DNA of 64,000 nt from Rhodocyclaceae bacterium (GCA_018261935.1 JAGTRP010000003.1:124001-188000); one strand, 5' to 3'; positions 29,174-38,600 are shown, counted from the stretch's first letter. The notes: generated from the letters alone by a model not told the origin. A program made the numbers and translations.

Positions 29174-29742
29174 TTGTCTACGACATCGAAATCAAGCGCG
29201 CCATCCAGGCCCCGGGCGAAGAGCGCATCCCGGGCATCGAGTACGCCGAGGGCTGGCACGACCACGCCGGCATGGGCATCGCCTGCATCTGCGCCTTCGA
29301 CCTAATCGAGCAGCGCTACCGTGTCTTCCAGGACGACAACCTGGACGCCTTCGCCGACCTGGTGGAGAAGCGCCCGCACGTGGTCAGCTTCAATGGCCAC
29401 CGCTTCGACGACCTGGTCTGCCAGGCGGCCGGCATAGACATCCCGGCGGAGAAGAGCGTCGATATCGCCGCGCGGATCTGGGCGGCCGCCGGCTGCGCTA
29501 CCGGACGCCACCCGAAGGGGCTTGGTCTCGATGACCTCTGCCGGATCAACGGCATCGGCGGCAAGACCGGCGATGGCGCCCTGGCGCCGGTGCTCTGGCA
29601 GCAAGGGAAGCGCGGGGCCGTCGTCGACTACTGCCTGGCCGACGTCAAGCTCACACTGGGACTCTACCGGCGCCTGGCCTGGGTCGGCGGGTGCATCGAC
29701 CCCCGCAACCAGGGGTTCCTGAAGGTTGAGGTGCCGTCGTGA
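29170..29742 (+). CDS. DEDD-type 3'-5' exonuclease
   Basis: A 190-residue RNase H-fold exonuclease like the proofreading domain of family B DNA polymerases: VYDIEIK with the first acidic pair, HVVSFNGHRFDDLVCQAAGI with the second Asp, GLGLDDLC, and YCLADVKLTLGLYRRL with the last Asp. It starts at a GTG overlapping the upstream stop. It may process DNA ends in replication or recombination. No polymerase is fused. Confidence 0.8.
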   Translation: MIVYDIEIKRAIQAPGEERIPGIEYAEGWHDHAGMGIACICAFDLIEQRYRVFQDDNLDAFADLVEKRPHVVSFNGHRFDDLVCQAAGIDIPAEKSVDIAARIWAAAGCATGRHPKGLGLDDLCRINGIGGKTGDGALAPVLWQQGKRGAVVDYCLADVKLTLGLYRRLAWVGGCIDPRNQGFLKVEVPS

Positions 29743-30047
29743 TCCTGGCGGCCGCGGCCACCGCCTGGCAAATCCCACCGGGCGCCGGGTTTGCCTACAA
29801 GCGGGCCTCTCCAAACCAGGCGCTTCTGACCAAGCGCCTGGCCAGCGGAAAGTACCGCCTGGACGAGGACGGGGAGCTGGAGAAGCTCTGCACCAAGTGC
29901 AAGGAGTATTGGCCGGCAGACACCGAGTTCTTCTACCCAAACAGCGGCGACCTGGATGGGATCTGGAAGATGTGCAAGGCCTGTTATCAGGAATGGCGGA
30001 AGAGCCACCGACACAACGCAGCGAAGCAACAACATGGCAACGACTGA
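29739..30047 (+). CDS. Zinc-ribbon phage protein
   Basis: A 102-residue protein with CTKCKEYWPADTEFFY and MCKACYQEWRKSH, a two-CxxC zinc site like those in small HNH-adjacent phage proteins. GTG start overlapping the exonuclease stop. The N-terminal 40 residues are not recognised. Its 3' end overlaps the next gene by 14 bases. A DNA-binding role is likely. Confidence 0.6.
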   Translation: MILAAAATAWQIPPGAGFAYKRASPNQALLTKRLASGKYRLDEDGELEKLCTKCKEYWPADTEFFYPNSGDLDGIWKMCKACYQEWRKSHRHNAAKQQHGND

Positions 30048-30309
30048 AACTAAGATCATAGAAAACACCGCATGGCAGCAGAAGGCCATCCTGGACACCA
30101 AACAGCTGCTGTCCTACATCAAGCCAATTTCCCACCGCCTGTACTGGAACGTCCTGGCCAAGGACCCGCGGTTCCCGAAACCGGTGATCGGCGGCAACGG
30201 CGCCAAGGCGCTGCACAGCCGTGAAGCTATTGACCGCTTCCTGGAGGAAGCGGCCCGGACGGGGTTCCAGAAGCCGGATGGTATGCCCTATGCGGGGGCG
30301 GAGCATTAA
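30034..30309 (+). CDS. AlpA/excisionase-like DNA-binding protein
   Basis: A 91-residue protein with a winged-helix/MerR-like pattern of phage excisionases and AlpA regulators: LDTKQLLSYIKPISHRLYWN, DPRFPKPVIGGNG and HSREAIDRFLEEAA. It ends just before an attC-like hairpin. The integrase gene lies 650 bases away, so an excisionase role is plausible. The ATG at 30034 was chosen because earlier in-frame codons fall in the preceding gene. Confidence 0.7.
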   Translation: MATTETKIIENTAWQQKAILDTKQLLSYIKPISHRLYWNVLAKDPRFPKPVIGGNGAKALHSREAIDRFLEEAARTGFQKPDGMPYAGAEH

Positions 30310-30361
30310 CACCGGCGGTCAGCGGCGGCCGTAGGCCGTCCGCTGCACCGGCTTGTTATAC
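30304..30361. other. attC-like imperfect hairpin, 58 bp
   Basis: CATTAAC at the left and GTTATAC at the right bracket a long imperfect stem: CAGCGGCGGCC, loop GTA, GGCCGTCCGCTG, with flanking CCGG arms and single-base bulges. Length, AAC/GTT ends and bulged stem resemble an integron attC site ('59-base element'). No T-run follows, so it is not a good terminator. It directly precedes the NinX-like gene. Confidence 0.5.
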
Positions 30362-30384
30362 GGATACAAAAGAAAGGAAACGAC

Positions 30385-30819
30385 ATGGAATTTTGCGAAC
30401 TTGAGGGGGCAGAGCTGGATGCTTCCGTAGCGCGAGTACTTGGCCTGGCTCCGAACATTGAGCGCCACCCGGCAACCCGTGAGCCTATCTGCGTGATCTA
30501 TCCAGGCGCGCCGATTTACGGCCCGTTGTTCTGCGGCGAGAAGGGGCACGGTGCAACTCGCTGGGCACCATCGACCAACTGGGCACAGGGCGGCCCCCTG
30601 ATCGAACGCTTCGGCATCCACCTCAGCGGCCCGGAGTCCCGGGTGCATCGGAATGGCGGCCCCAAAGCCGGCTGGGGTGAAAGCGGGCTTTGGACCTGCA
30701 CCAGTTGGAAATTGCGGCGGGCAGATGGCGGTCGTGGCCTTGGCTACCACAAGTCTTCACAGCTTGCTGCCGCGATGCGGCTGATTGCCGAATGCGTACT
30801 TCCGGATAACAAGGTGTAG
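30385..30819 (+). CDS. NinX-like protein (DUF2591)
   Basis: A 144-residue protein resembling P22 NinX/DUF2591: FCELEGAELDASVARVLGL at the start, PSTNWAQGGPLIERFGIHLS in the middle, and QLAAAMRLIAECVL at the end. Such proteins occur in phages and, I believe, in integron cassettes. The function is unknown. The ribosome site AAGAAAGGAA precedes the ATG. It is convergent with the integrase gene. Confidence 0.7.
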   Translation: MEFCELEGAELDASVARVLGLAPNIERHPATREPICVIYPGAPIYGPLFCGEKGHGATRWAPSTNWAQGGPLIERFGIHLSGPESRVHRNGGPKAGWGESGLWTCTSWKLRRADGGRGLGYHKSSQLAAAMRLIAECVLPDNKV

Positions 30820-30829
30820 ACACCAAAGT

Positions 30830-30918
30830 GTCCAATAACCTGGATTTCAGGTCACGCGGAGATTTAGGCCGGAGGCCAATCCTTACCGAGTTGTAACGAC
30901 AATCCGGGATTATTGGAC
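30830..30918. repeat. Inverted repeat between NinX-like and integrase genes
   Basis: GTCCAATAA (30830-30838) and TTATTGGAC (30910-30918) are perfect 9-bp complements 71 bases apart. The region between is not coding. It could be a binding site pair or a long hairpin at the convergent gene ends. No T-run is evident. Confidence 0.5.
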
Positions 30919-30959
30919 TTATCCGACCTTCTGCAAATTCGTCGCATAAGTCGGAGTCC

Positions 30960-32192
30960 CTACGCCGCGGCACACTTCTGCCGCAGGGAGGTTCCCTTGG
31001 ACTTGTCGAGCTCCTTTGCCCACCAAGTCAAAACCCGGGCCATACCCTGCTCAGCCTGGGCCCGAGTGTAATGCCCCTCCACTCCCCTGACCGTATGATC
31101 GAGAACGTCCTCCACCCACCGCTGTGAGAATAGCGGCCTGCCGTCGGAATCGGCGGCATCGTTGGCAAGGGTTTTTAGCGCCGACCGCCACCCATGCGGC
31201 ACGGCCACCCCCCGAAATCCAAGGCGCTGGAAGGACATGGAGAATGCCTCCACGGTGATGCAGTCGGCCTCCCCATGCCGTGGAACGAACAGAAAATCGG
31301 TAGTCTTCGGAAGTCGCCGAACCAGGTTGGCCGCCTCGGCCGGCAGTTTGATCACCTGGTGGTACGGCTTAGCATTCCAGTCGCTGACCTTCATGCGGCT
31401 GCGTGGAATGGTCCAGGTGGCAGTGCCGTCATCATGGAAGACGAACTCATCCCACCGGGCGCCGGCGACTTCTCCCGAGCGCTGCGCGGTGTAGGCCTGC
31501 AAGAGCAGCGCGATCCGGGTGGTGAGATACAGGCTGCTGTGCTCGATAGCATTGAGGAGACGCCCCAGGCCGGCCCAGTCAGTGATCGCAGGCAGCTTGT
31601 CCATCTTGACGGGTTTTTCCGTTGCCTTCCAGCGGTCCCGCAACGTCTTGGCCGCGTTCGCATCGAGGTCCAGGTCATGGGCAGCATAGCTGATCACCCG
31701 TGCAATGAGCGCGAGGAGCTTGGGCGCCATCTTCGGAAGCCTTGCCTTTGCGTCCGCCAGTGCCGCCTCGATGTCGCCCGAGCGGATCTCGGTCAGCGGC
31801 ATGCTCCACAGCCCGGTCGGGGAAAGCCAGTTGAGCACGCGCGCTTCCGCCTGCTTGGCGGTGCGAGGTGACCACTTGGAGTTCTCGGCGCCAGTGATCG
31901 CCTTGTAGAACTTCTCCCAGGCCCCCTGGAACGTCATGGCGCCGGACGAGCTATCGCCGGATGTCTTGATGGCGTAGGCCTTTGACCGAACGTCCTGTAG
32001 CCAATCGGCCGTCACCTCCCCGGCCAGGGAGGCCACCTTAATATCGGCGTCCTTGCCGCTCCGCTTCACCCGCTGCCAGGCGGTGAGGCTCCCGTCCTTA
32101 TTGCGGATGAACGACAGGGCCATTCCGTCGGTGACCTTGCCTGGGGCCTTCTTCCGATTGAGCAGTGCTGCAGAGAGTTTGTATCCGGCCAT
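30960..32192 (-). CDS. Tyrosine recombinase / phage integrase
   Basis: A 410-residue site-specific recombinase. The N-terminal part binds arm sites (KLSAALLNRKKAPGKVTDGM), the middle is a SAM-like core-binding domain, and the catalytic domain shows Arg238 (AQRSGEVAGARWDE), His333 and Arg336 (VPHGWRSALK), His366 and the nucleophile Tyr375 (GHYTRAQAEQ). It inserts the phage at an attachment site near the right prophage end. Its promoter would lie in 32193-32340, which also has the CATTCCC repeats. Host sequence begins soon after. Confidence 0.93.
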   Translation of the reverse strand: MAGYKLSAALLNRKKAPGKVTDGMALSFIRNKDGSLTAWQRVKRSGKDADIKVASLAGEVTADWLQDVRSKAYAIKTSGDSSSGAMTFQGAWEKFYKAITGAENSKWSPRTAKQAEARVLNWLSPTGLWSMPLTEIRSGDIEAALADAKARLPKMAPKLLALIARVISYAAHDLDLDANAAKTLRDRWKATEKPVKMDKLPAITDWAGLGRLLNAIEHSSLYLTTRIALLLQAYTAQRSGEVAGARWDEFVFHDDGTATWTIPRSRMKVSDWNAKPYHQVIKLPAEAANLVRRLPKTTDFLFVPRHGEADCITVEAFSMSFQRLGFRGVAVPHGWRSALKTLANDAADSDGRPLFSQRWVEDVLDHTVRGVEGHYTRAQAEQGMARVLTWWAKELDKSKGTSLRQKCAAA

Positions 32193-32197
32193 GGCTT

Positions 32198-32260
32198 CAT
32201 TCCCTTTTTTCCAGCAACAAGGGAATGCAGTCCGATCAATCCCGGCGCATTCCCTTTTTT
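32198..32260. repeat. Repeated CATTCCCTTTTTT elements near integrase start
   Basis: CATTCCCTTTTTT occurs at 32198-32210 and 32248-32260, exactly 50 bases apart, and AAGGGAATG is the inverted core at 32219-32227. Position beside the integrase start and prophage edge fits arm-type integrase sites or an operator. The crossover core cannot be placed because the other prophage end is outside the window. Confidence 0.5.
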
Positions 32261-32340
32261 AGATTGTAGTTTGATTGATATAGGAATGACAAAGGTTTGA
32301 CGCGAAAGTGCCAAACGCCACGGCCTGACATGGATTTCGA

Positions 32341-32371
32341 AAAATAAAAGGGGATCAACCGATCCCCTTTT
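32341..32371 (-). terminator. Intrinsic terminator of the Do protease gene
   Basis: Perfect 11-bp stem AAAAGGGGATC / GATCCCCTTTT with loop AACC, followed on the minus strand by TTTTATTTT. It is 19 bases past the protease stop codon and marks host sequence, so the prophage end must lie between about 32260 and 32341. Confidence 0.85.
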
Positions 32372-32389
32372 GATATTGGTTTGAAATGG

Positions 32390-33808
32390 CTATTTGCCAT
32401 TCATTCCCTTGATGGTAACAAAGGTCTGCAGGTCGCCACGACGGACCAGCAGGGTCACACTGGCGGATTTGTCGAACTGGGCCAGGAGCTTGTTGAACTG
32501 CTCCACCGTCTTGATATCGGTGGTCGCCCCTTTGCTGATCAGTGCCAGGATAATGTCGCCGGGACGAAGGTCGGCCCGGTAGGTGCTGCCTCGCACATCC
32601 TCGATCAAAAGGCCGCTGTTCAGCTTCAACTCGCGCCTCTGCTCCGGCGTCAGTTCGCTGACCACCAGCCCGAGGCGGTTGGCTTCCTGGTCACCGGGAA
32701 TCTTGTTCCGCCCACCCCGATTAGTGGCGACCTTTTCGTCCTGAACCTCCCCCACGGTCACCGCAACATCCCTGACCGAGCCCTTGCGCCAGATTTGCAC
32801 CGCAGATCGGCTGCCGGGCTTGGTGGTACCCACCAGGCGCGGCAGATCACTGGAAGAGTTGATGGTCTTGCCGTCAAACTTCAGAATCACATCGCCGGGC
32901 TCCAGGCCGGCCTTTTCGGCAGGGCCGCCCTTTTCCACGGCATTGACGATGGCGCCCATCGGCTTGGCAAGCCCCAGGGATTCCGCCAACTCCCGGGTTA
33001 CCTCCTGAATCACTACACCCAGGCGCCCCCGGCTGACCTTGCCATGGGTCCGCAACTGATTCTGAACATCCATGGCGACGTCGATGGGGATGGCGAAGGA
33101 CAAGCCCATATAGCCGCCGCTACGACTATATATCTGGGAATTGACGCCAACCACTTCGCCGCGCATGTTGAAGAGCGGCCCGCCCGAATTGCCGGGATTG
33201 ACGGCCACGTCGGTCTGAATGAACGGAACGTAGCTCTCCTGGGGCAACGAGCGCCCCTTCGCGGAGACGATCCCGGCCGTTACCGAATTGTCGAACCCGA
33301 AAGGCGAACCGATGGCCACCACCCATTCGCCCACCTTGAGCTGAGTTGGATCTCCGAGCCGGACCGTGGGCAAGTTGGCCGCGTCGATCTTGATCAGCGC
33401 CACATCCGTGCGCTTATCCGCACCAATGACTTTGGCCTTGAATTCCCGTTTATCCGTAAGCCGCACGGTAATCTCATCGGCCGCATCGACCACATGGGCA
33501 TTGGTCAGAATGTAGCCGTCGCCGCTGACGATAAATCCGGACCCCAGCGACTTGTTCTCGAATTCCCGCGGACTGCCCCCATTCGGCTGGCGAGGCATGA
33601 ATCGCTTGAAGAATTCGAACATCGGGTCATCCTCGTCGAAGGGGAGCGGGGATGCCCCCCTTCCGCGGATCACCTGGGTCGTACTGATATTGACCACTGC
33701 CGCTCCCTGCTTCTCCGCCAGGTCCGTAAAGTCCGGCAGGATGCGGGTCTGGGCCGTCGCGACGGAAGTCACGACAAAGAAGTAGAAAAACGCCAGTACG
33801 TGTTTCAT
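32390..33808 (-). CDS. degP: Periplasmic Do-family serine protease (DegP/MucD)
   Basis: A 472-residue trypsin-like protease with two PDZ domains. A signal peptide covers residues 1-20 (MKHVLAFFYFFVVTSVATAQ). The triad is visible: His in ILTNAHVVDA, Asp in KRTDVALIKID, Ser in NPGNSGGPLFN. PDZ1 includes SRGRLGVVIQEV and PDZ2 TYRADLRPGDIILAL. It degrades misfolded envelope proteins. It is the last gene of the rpoE-rseC operon, so is probably sigma-E controlled. The ATG at 33808 has GGAGG upstream. Confidence 0.93.
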   Translation of the reverse strand: MKHVLAFFYFFVVTSVATAQTRILPDFTDLAEKQGAAVVNISTTQVIRGRGASPLPFDEDDPMFEFFKRFMPRQPNGGSPREFENKSLGSGFIVSGDGYILTNAHVVDAADEITVRLTDKREFKAKVIGADKRTDVALIKIDAANLPTVRLGDPTQLKVGEWVVAIGSPFGFDNSVTAGIVSAKGRSLPQESYVPFIQTDVAVNPGNSGGPLFNMRGEVVGVNSQIYSRSGGYMGLSFAIPIDVAMDVQNQLRTHGKVSRGRLGVVIQEVTRELAESLGLAKPMGAIVNAVEKGGPAEKAGLEPGDVILKFDGKTINSSSDLPRLVGTTKPGSRSAVQIWRKGSVRDVAVTVGEVQDEKVATNRGGRNKIPGDQEANRLGLVVSELTPEQRRELKLNSGLLIEDVRGSTYRADLRPGDIILALISKGATTDIKTVEQFNKLLAQFDKSASVTLLVRRGDLQTFVTIKGMNGK

Positions 33809-33830
33809 GGAAGCCAAAACCTCCGGTCAA

Positions 33831-34274
33831 CTAGGAATGGGAACGGGAGACAATATAAGGACGGGCGTCCGAATTTCCAGTCCCCGGATTCACTTTCCAA
33901 CGCACCAGCAGCCAGGCAATCAGCAGGCCGGCTCCGCTTCCCGCCATGGCCCCGGGATTTCCCGCAACCTGCATCCCTAAAGCAGCTCCGGCAATGACGC
34001 CGACGAGCGGCAGCCCATAGGCGAGATTGGCGGTACGCCGCAGGGCACCGGCGACGATGGCAACATCCACCTTTTCGCCCACGACGGCACCGCCCGGATT
34101 ATCGACGCGATAGGTTTTCGGGCCGGAACAGAACATCTGGGTGAGATGCTGGCCACCGCAGCCGCCCTTTTCGTGGCAGCGGCCGCAGCCGCCCTGCTCC
34201 ACTTCGACAATAGCTTCCCTGCCATCGAGCGCGCGCACGACGCCGCGAACCGTACTGACTTGATTATGTCCCAT
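33831..34274 (-). CDS. rseC: RseC/MucC family protein
   Basis: A 147-residue inner-membrane protein. The N-terminal part has a Cys cluster (GGCGRCHEKGGCGG, MFC) characteristic of RseC/SoxR-reducing system proteins, followed by two membrane segments (LAYGLPLVGVIAGAALGM and AMAGSGAGLLIAWLLV). RseC modulates sigma-E and SoxR activity. It overlaps the rpoE stop region and precedes the Do protease gene. The start at MGHNQVS was chosen on overlap with rpoE. Confidence 0.85.
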   Translation of the reverse strand: MGHNQVSTVRGVVRALDGREAIVEVEQGGCGRCHEKGGCGGQHLTQMFCSGPKTYRVDNPGGAVVGEKVDVAIVAGALRRTANLAYGLPLVGVIAGAALGMQVAGNPGAMAGSGAGLLIAWLLVRWKVNPGTGNSDARPYIVSRSHS

Positions 34275-34276
34275 GC

Positions 34277-34876
34277 TTACCACCGGCGATCGGGCGCCGT
34301 ATCGAGAAGAGGGCGTAGTTTAGCAGCCACCGCTTCCCGAGCCCGGAAAATCCGAGACCGCACCGTGCCGATGGGGCAATTCATGATTTGGGCGATTTCC
34401 TCATAGGAAAGCCCTTCGATTTCGCGTAACACGATAGCCACCCGCAATTCTTCGGGCAGCGCATCCATGGCGGAATTGACCGTTTCGCCGATCTGTTTCG
34501 AGAGCAGGACGCTTTCCGGCGTATTGATATCCCGAAGCTGGTCGCCATCCTCGAAGGTTTCCGCGTCGTCCGTGTCGAATTCTGTCGTGGTGGGCGCGCG
34601 CCGGCTCTGGGACACCAGGTAATTCTTGGCCGTATTGATACCGATACGGTAAAGCCAAGTGTAGAAAGCGCTCTCTCCGCGGAAGGATGGCAACGCCCGA
34701 TATGCCTTGATAAAGGCTTCCTGGGTCACGTCCTCCACTTCCGCCGGGTCGCGAATGAAACGCGACAGCAAGCGCCCTAACTTACGCTGGTATTTGCCTA
34801 CTAAAAGGTCGAAGGCGTGTTTGTCGCCGCCTTGCGCCTTTTCGACCAGTTTTTGGTCAATTTCGCGCTCACTCAT
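34277..34876 (-). CDS. rpoE: ECF RNA polymerase sigma factor, sigma-E
   Basis: A 199-residue ECF sigma factor: region 2 with HAFDLLVGKYQRKLGRLLSR, VEDVTQEAFIKAYRALPSFR and FYTWLYRIGINTAKNYLVSQ; region 4 with [20 protein letters not shown] and IAQIMNCPIGTVRSRIFRAR. It directs envelope-stress transcription. In most relatives its anti-sigma genes rseA and rseB follow directly, but here rseC follows instead. It diverges from nadB. Confidence 0.95.
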   Translation of the reverse strand: MSEREIDQKLVEKAQGGDKHAFDLLVGKYQRKLGRLLSRFIRDPAEVEDVTQEAFIKAYRALPSFRGESAFYTWLYRIGINTAKNYLVSQSRRAPTTTEFDTDDAETFEDGDQLRDINTPESVLLSKQIGETVNSAMDALPEELRVAIVLREIEGLSYEEIAQIMNCPIGTVRSRIFRAREAVAAKLRPLLDTAPDRRW

Positions 34877-35045
34877 GGCTGCTGTTATCCCTGGGGGGAG
34901 TTTAATTGGTATGTTTCAGGCCAGTATAGCTCAGCCCCCCCCCTAGAGAAGAGCGTTTACGTCCTTCTTTGTGACGAAATGTAACGGGTTAATGCCTGCC
35001 TCCGTGCTATATTCGGGCAAAATTTCATAAGCACCGAAGAACAGC

Positions 35046-36623
35046 GTGGACAAATTCGACGTCATCATCATTGGCAGCGGGCTTGCCGGCCAATCGGCGG
35101 CCTTGCGGCTTGCCGATCATTGCCGCGTGGCATTGGTCTGCAAGCGCAGCCTCGAAGACAGTGCTTCCGGCCGAGCCCAGGGCGGCATAGCCGCCGTGCT
35201 GGACAGCCAGGACTCCATCGAAGCCCATATTCGCGACACCTTCATCGCCGGCGCCTGGCTCAACGACGAGAAGGCGACCCGTTTCGTGGTGGAAAACGGC
35301 CGTCGCGCCATCCAGTGGCTGATCGACCAAGGGGTGCCCTTCACCCAAGACAGCGCTGGCTACCATTTGACGCGAGAAGGCGGGCACAGCGCCCGCCGGG
35401 TAATCCACGTCGCTGACGCCACCGGCCTCGCGGTCCAGGAAACCCTGACCCCAAAGGTTCGGAACCATCCGAACATCACGGTGCTCGAGGACCATATCGC
35501 CATCGACCTGATTACGGGAGCCAAGCTTGGCCTAGCCACAAGTCGCTGCTTCGGAGTCTATGTCCTCGACCGGCAAAGCGGCAACGTCATCACCCTGGGG
35601 GCACCAAACACCCTGATCGCCACCGGCGGTGCAGGAAAGGTCTATCTCTACACCACCAATCCCGACACCTCCACTGGCGACGGCATCGCCATGGCGTGGC
35701 GAGCCGGCTGCCGGGTGGCCAACATGGAATTCATCCAGTTCCATCCGACCTGCCTCTATCATCCGCAGGCCAAATCGTTCCTCATTTCCGAAGCCGTACG
35801 CGGCGAAGGCGGCCTGCTGAAATTGCCGGACGGCACCCGCTTCATGCCTGACCACGACGAGCGCGGCGAACTAGCCCCCCGGGACATCGTCGCCCGTGCC
35901 ATCGACTTCGAAATGAAAAAGCGCGGCCTGGACTGCGTTTTCCTGGATATCTCCCATAAGGGCGAGGCATTTATCCGCTCCCACTTCCCCAATATCCACG
36001 CCCGCTGCCTGGAGCTGGGTATTGACATCACCCGGGAGCCCATCCCGGTCGTGCCTGCGGCCCATTACACCTGTGGCGGAATCGTCAGCGATCAGCGTGG
36101 CCGCACCGACCTGGAGGGGCTCTATGTAGCCGGCGAGGCTTCCTGCACCGGTTTGCACGGCGCCAATCGGCTGGCCTCCAACTCCCTGCTCGAATGCATC
36201 GTTTACGCCGAAGCCGCCGTCAATGACATGCTCGCCAACAAGGGGGTTGAACTACCCCCGCTGCCGCAATGGGACGAGAGCCGTGTCGCCGACGCCGACG
36301 AGGAAGTGGTCATCTCCCATAACTGGGACGAGCTGCGCCGCTTCATGTGGGACTACGTCGGTATCGTGCGCACCAACAAGCGCTTAAAGCGGGCCCAGAA
36401 CCGAATCCGCCTGCTGACGCGGGAAATCGACGAGTTCTACGCCAACTTCCGGGTCAGCCACGACCTCATCGAATTGCGCAACCTCGTCCAGACCGCTGAC
36501 CTGATCGTCCGCTGCGCCATGCAGCGGCGGGAAAGCCGGGGACTGCACTTCTCCCGGGACTATCCGGAAATGGCGACCAAGGCACGTAACACCGTCCTCA
36601 GGCGGCATCGCTCCCGGGGCTGA
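35046..36623 (+). CDS. nadB: L-aspartate oxidase
   Basis: A 525-residue FAD enzyme that oxidises L-aspartate to iminoaspartate, the first step of NAD synthesis. FAD binding [18 protein letters not shown] is at residues 6-23, and the family signature [12 protein letters not shown] at about 40-51. [40 protein letters not shown]-type sequence ([20 protein letters not shown]) and the helical C-terminus are as expected. It starts at GTG and diverges from rpoE. The 3' end overlaps the convergent YgfX-like gene by 26 bases. Confidence 0.95.
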   Translation: MDKFDVIIIGSGLAGQSAALRLADHCRVALVCKRSLEDSASGRAQGGIAAVLDSQDSIEAHIRDTFIAGAWLNDEKATRFVVENGRRAIQWLIDQGVPFTQDSAGYHLTREGGHSARRVIHVADATGLAVQETLTPKVRNHPNITVLEDHIAIDLITGAKLGLATSRCFGVYVLDRQSGNVITLGAPNTLIATGGAGKVYLYTTNPDTSTGDGIAMAWRAGCRVANMEFIQFHPTCLYHPQAKSFLISEAVRGEGGLLKLPDGTRFMPDHDERGELAPRDIVARAIDFEMKKRGLDCVFLDISHKGEAFIRSHFPNIHARCLELGIDITREPIPVVPAAHYTCGGIVSDQRGRTDLEGLYVAGEASCTGLHGANRLASNSLLECIVYAEAAVNDMLANKGVELPPLPQWDESRVADADEEVVISHNWDELRRFMWDYVGIVRTNKRLKRAQNRIRLLTREIDEFYANFRVSHDLIELRNLVQTADLIVRCAMQRRESRGLHFSRDYPEMATKARNTVLRRHRSRG

Positions 36624-37032
36624 ATTCCGCCTTCCAGCGCAGCCAAACCCGCAGCCGCCGAAATTCCTCGCCAGTCGTGCTGTCCGGCAGCACGGCTACT
36701 GTGGTCGTGGATTCGGCCGACTTGAGCCGAAATACCGTAAGCCAGGGGTGAACCGTCGCCCCCGCCAAGAGTTCGGCCGCCAGAAACTCCTCCCCTCCAG
36801 CCTGCCTGTACGCCATCCGGCCATCGCCAAACAGCCGCACGGCCGTTACTTTGGGCATCCGCAACCGCCACGAGATAGCCGCAAGGCCGGCGATCCCGGC
36901 GACCAATAAGCCTTTGATCCATGGCTGCCACGGCGGCAGAAGAATCGCGACAACGGCCAAGCCAGGCGCCCCCACCAATCCGGCCCCCAGAAAGAAAGAA
37001 CGGTGCAGTCCGATGGTGATCGGCAACTGCAC
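36598..37032 (-). CDS. YgfX-like membrane protein
   Basis: A 144-residue protein with two N-terminal membrane segments ([36 protein letters not shown]) and a soluble C-terminal domain ([10 protein letters not shown]). It resembles YgfX/CptA proteins, which partner with SdhE in some bacteria, and members often lie near nadB. It is convergent with nadB and lies 21 bases from fabF. Function by family only. Confidence 0.55.
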   Translation of the reverse strand: MQLPITIGLHRSFFLGAGLVGAPGLAVVAILLPPWQPWIKGLLVAGIAGLAAISWRLRMPKVTAVRLFGDGRMAYRQAGGEEFLAAELLAGATVHPWLTVFRLKSAESTTTVAVLPDSTTGEEFRRLRVWLRWKAEFSPGSDAA

Positions 37033-37053
37033 CGTTATCCTCTTCGCTCGGAG

Positions 37054-38292
37054 TTAAACGCGCTTGAAAGCTATCGTACCGTTGGTTCCGCCGAAGCCGA
37101 AGGAATTGGAAAGAGCGGCGTCAATCTTCATCTTCCGGGCCTGGTTGGCACAGTAGTCGAGATCGCAGCGCTCATCCTGGTTGAAGATGTTGATGGTCGG
37201 CGGTGACACCTGATGGTGGATGGCTAGGGTGGTAAACACTGCCTCGATGCCGCCAGCAGCGCCAAGGAGGTGGCCAGTCATGGACTTGGTGGAGTTCACC
37301 ACGAGATTCTTGACCGCATCGCCGAAGGCGCCCTTGACCGCCATGGTCTCCGCCACGTCACCCAAAGGAGTCGATGTACCGTGAGCATTGACATACTGGA
37401 CATCGGAGGGAGACAGCCCGGCGTTCTTCAGGGCGGCCAGCATACAGCGGCGGGCACCATCGCCATCCTCGGCCGGCTGGGTCATATGGAAGGCGTCAGC
37501 GCTCATGCCATAGCCCGCCACTTCGGCGTAGATCTTGGCGCCCCTGGCCTTAGCGTGCTCGTATTCCTCAAGCACCATGACCCCGGCACCCTCGCCCAGG
37601 ACGAAGCCATCCCGATCCTTGTCCCAGGGACGGCTGGCGGTCTGCGGGTCGTCGTTCCGGGTCGACAGGGCACGGGCCGCGCAGAAGCCGCCGAGACCCA
37701 AGGGCGACACCGTGGCTTCGGCACCACCGGCCACCATCACGTCGGCATCGCCATACTCGATGATGCGAGCTGCCTCGCCCACAGAATGGGTGCCGGTGCT
37801 ACAGGCGGTCACCAAGGCGATGTTCGGCCCCTTGAAGCCATACATGATCGACAGGTTGCCGGAGATCATGTTGATGATGGAACCGGGCACGAAGAAAGGC
37901 GAAATCTTGCGCACGCCGCCGGCCAGGTACTCTTCCTTGGTGTTCTCGATGAGCGGGAGGCCACCAATGCCGGAACCGATGGCAATGCCGATACGCTCGG
38001 CATCGGCCGGATTCTCGGTCAAGCCGGCGTCACGGATAGCCTGAATGCCCGCCGCCATGCCGTAATGGATGAAGGTATCCATGCGACGGGATTCTTTGGG
38101 CGACAGATAGGTCCCGATATCGAAGTCCTTGACCTGGCCGGCGAACCGCACCGGGAAGGAAGATACGTCGAATTTCTCGATGGTGGAGATGCCGGAGCGG
38201 CCGGCAAGCAGATTCTGCCAGGCCTCTTCGACGGTATTGCCGACCGGGGAAACAATGCCCAGACCGGTGATGACGACTCTGCGACGTGCCAA
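37054..38292 (-). CDS. fabF: 3-oxoacyl-[ACP] synthase II
   Basis: A 412-residue condensing enzyme that extends acyl-ACP with malonyl-ACP. The nucleophile Cys164 is in [11 protein letters not shown]; the His pair is in [11 protein letters not shown] and [11 protein letters not shown]. The start is TTG at 38292, with GGAG six bases upstream; longer frames would read through the acpP-fabF gap. It is the last gene of the plsX-fabH-fabD-fabG-acpP-fabF operon, downstream of acpP by 71 bases. Confidence 0.96.
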   Translation of the reverse strand: MARRRVVITGLGIVSPVGNTVEEAWQNLLAGRSGISTIEKFDVSSFPVRFAGQVKDFDIGTYLSPKESRRMDTFIHYGMAAGIQAIRDAGLTENPADAERIGIAIGSGIGGLPLIENTKEEYLAGGVRKISPFFVPGSIINMISGNLSIMYGFKGPNIALVTACSTGTHSVGEAARIIEYGDADVMVAGGAEATVSPLGLGGFCAARALSTRNDDPQTASRPWDKDRDGFVLGEGAGVMVLEEYEHAKARGAKIYAEVAGYGMSADAFHMTQPAEDGDGARRCMLAALKNAGLSPSDVQYVNAHGTSTPLGDVAETMAVKGAFGDAVKNLVVNSTKSMTGHLLGAAGGIEAVFTTLAIHHQVSPPTINIFNQDERCDLDYCANQARKMKIDAALSNSFGFGGTNGTIAFKRV

Positions 38293-38363
38293 GATGCACT
38301 CCAAAAACAAATGCGGCAAGGCCGACCAAGGGGCCGGCCTTGTCGTTGCAAACCAGAAATGGA

Positions 38364-38600
38364 TTACTTCTTGTTGGCGAGGATGTAATCGACCGCCTGC
38401 TGGACCGTGGTGATCTTCTCGGCCTCTTCGTCGGGGATCTCGCACTCGAATTCTTCTTCGAGGGCCATCACCAGCTCGACGGTGTCCAGCGAATCCGCGC
38501 CCAGATCGTCCACGAAGGAGGACTCGTTCTTGATGTCCGCTTCGTTAACGCCGAGTTGTTCGGCGACGATTTTCTTGACGCGTTCTACGATGTTATCCAT
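38364..38600 (-). CDS. acpP: Acyl carrier protein
   Basis: A 78-residue acidic four-helix carrier. Ser37 in [10 protein letters not shown] receives the phosphopantetheine arm. All fatty-acid and many other acyl reactions use it. The sequence around the site is nearly that of E. coli AcpP. The gaps to both neighbours are larger than elsewhere in the operon, which may allow separate expression. Confidence 0.97.
   Translation of the reverse strand: MDNIVERVKKIVAEQLGVNEADIKNESSFVDDLGADSLDTVELVMALEEEFECEIPDEEAEKITTVQQAVDYILANKK

Noticed and set aside
34937-34946. Run of C residues between rpoE and nadB as a phase-variation tract
   Set aside because: It is in the divergent upstream region, short, and not in a coding frame. 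No evidence for variable expression was seen.
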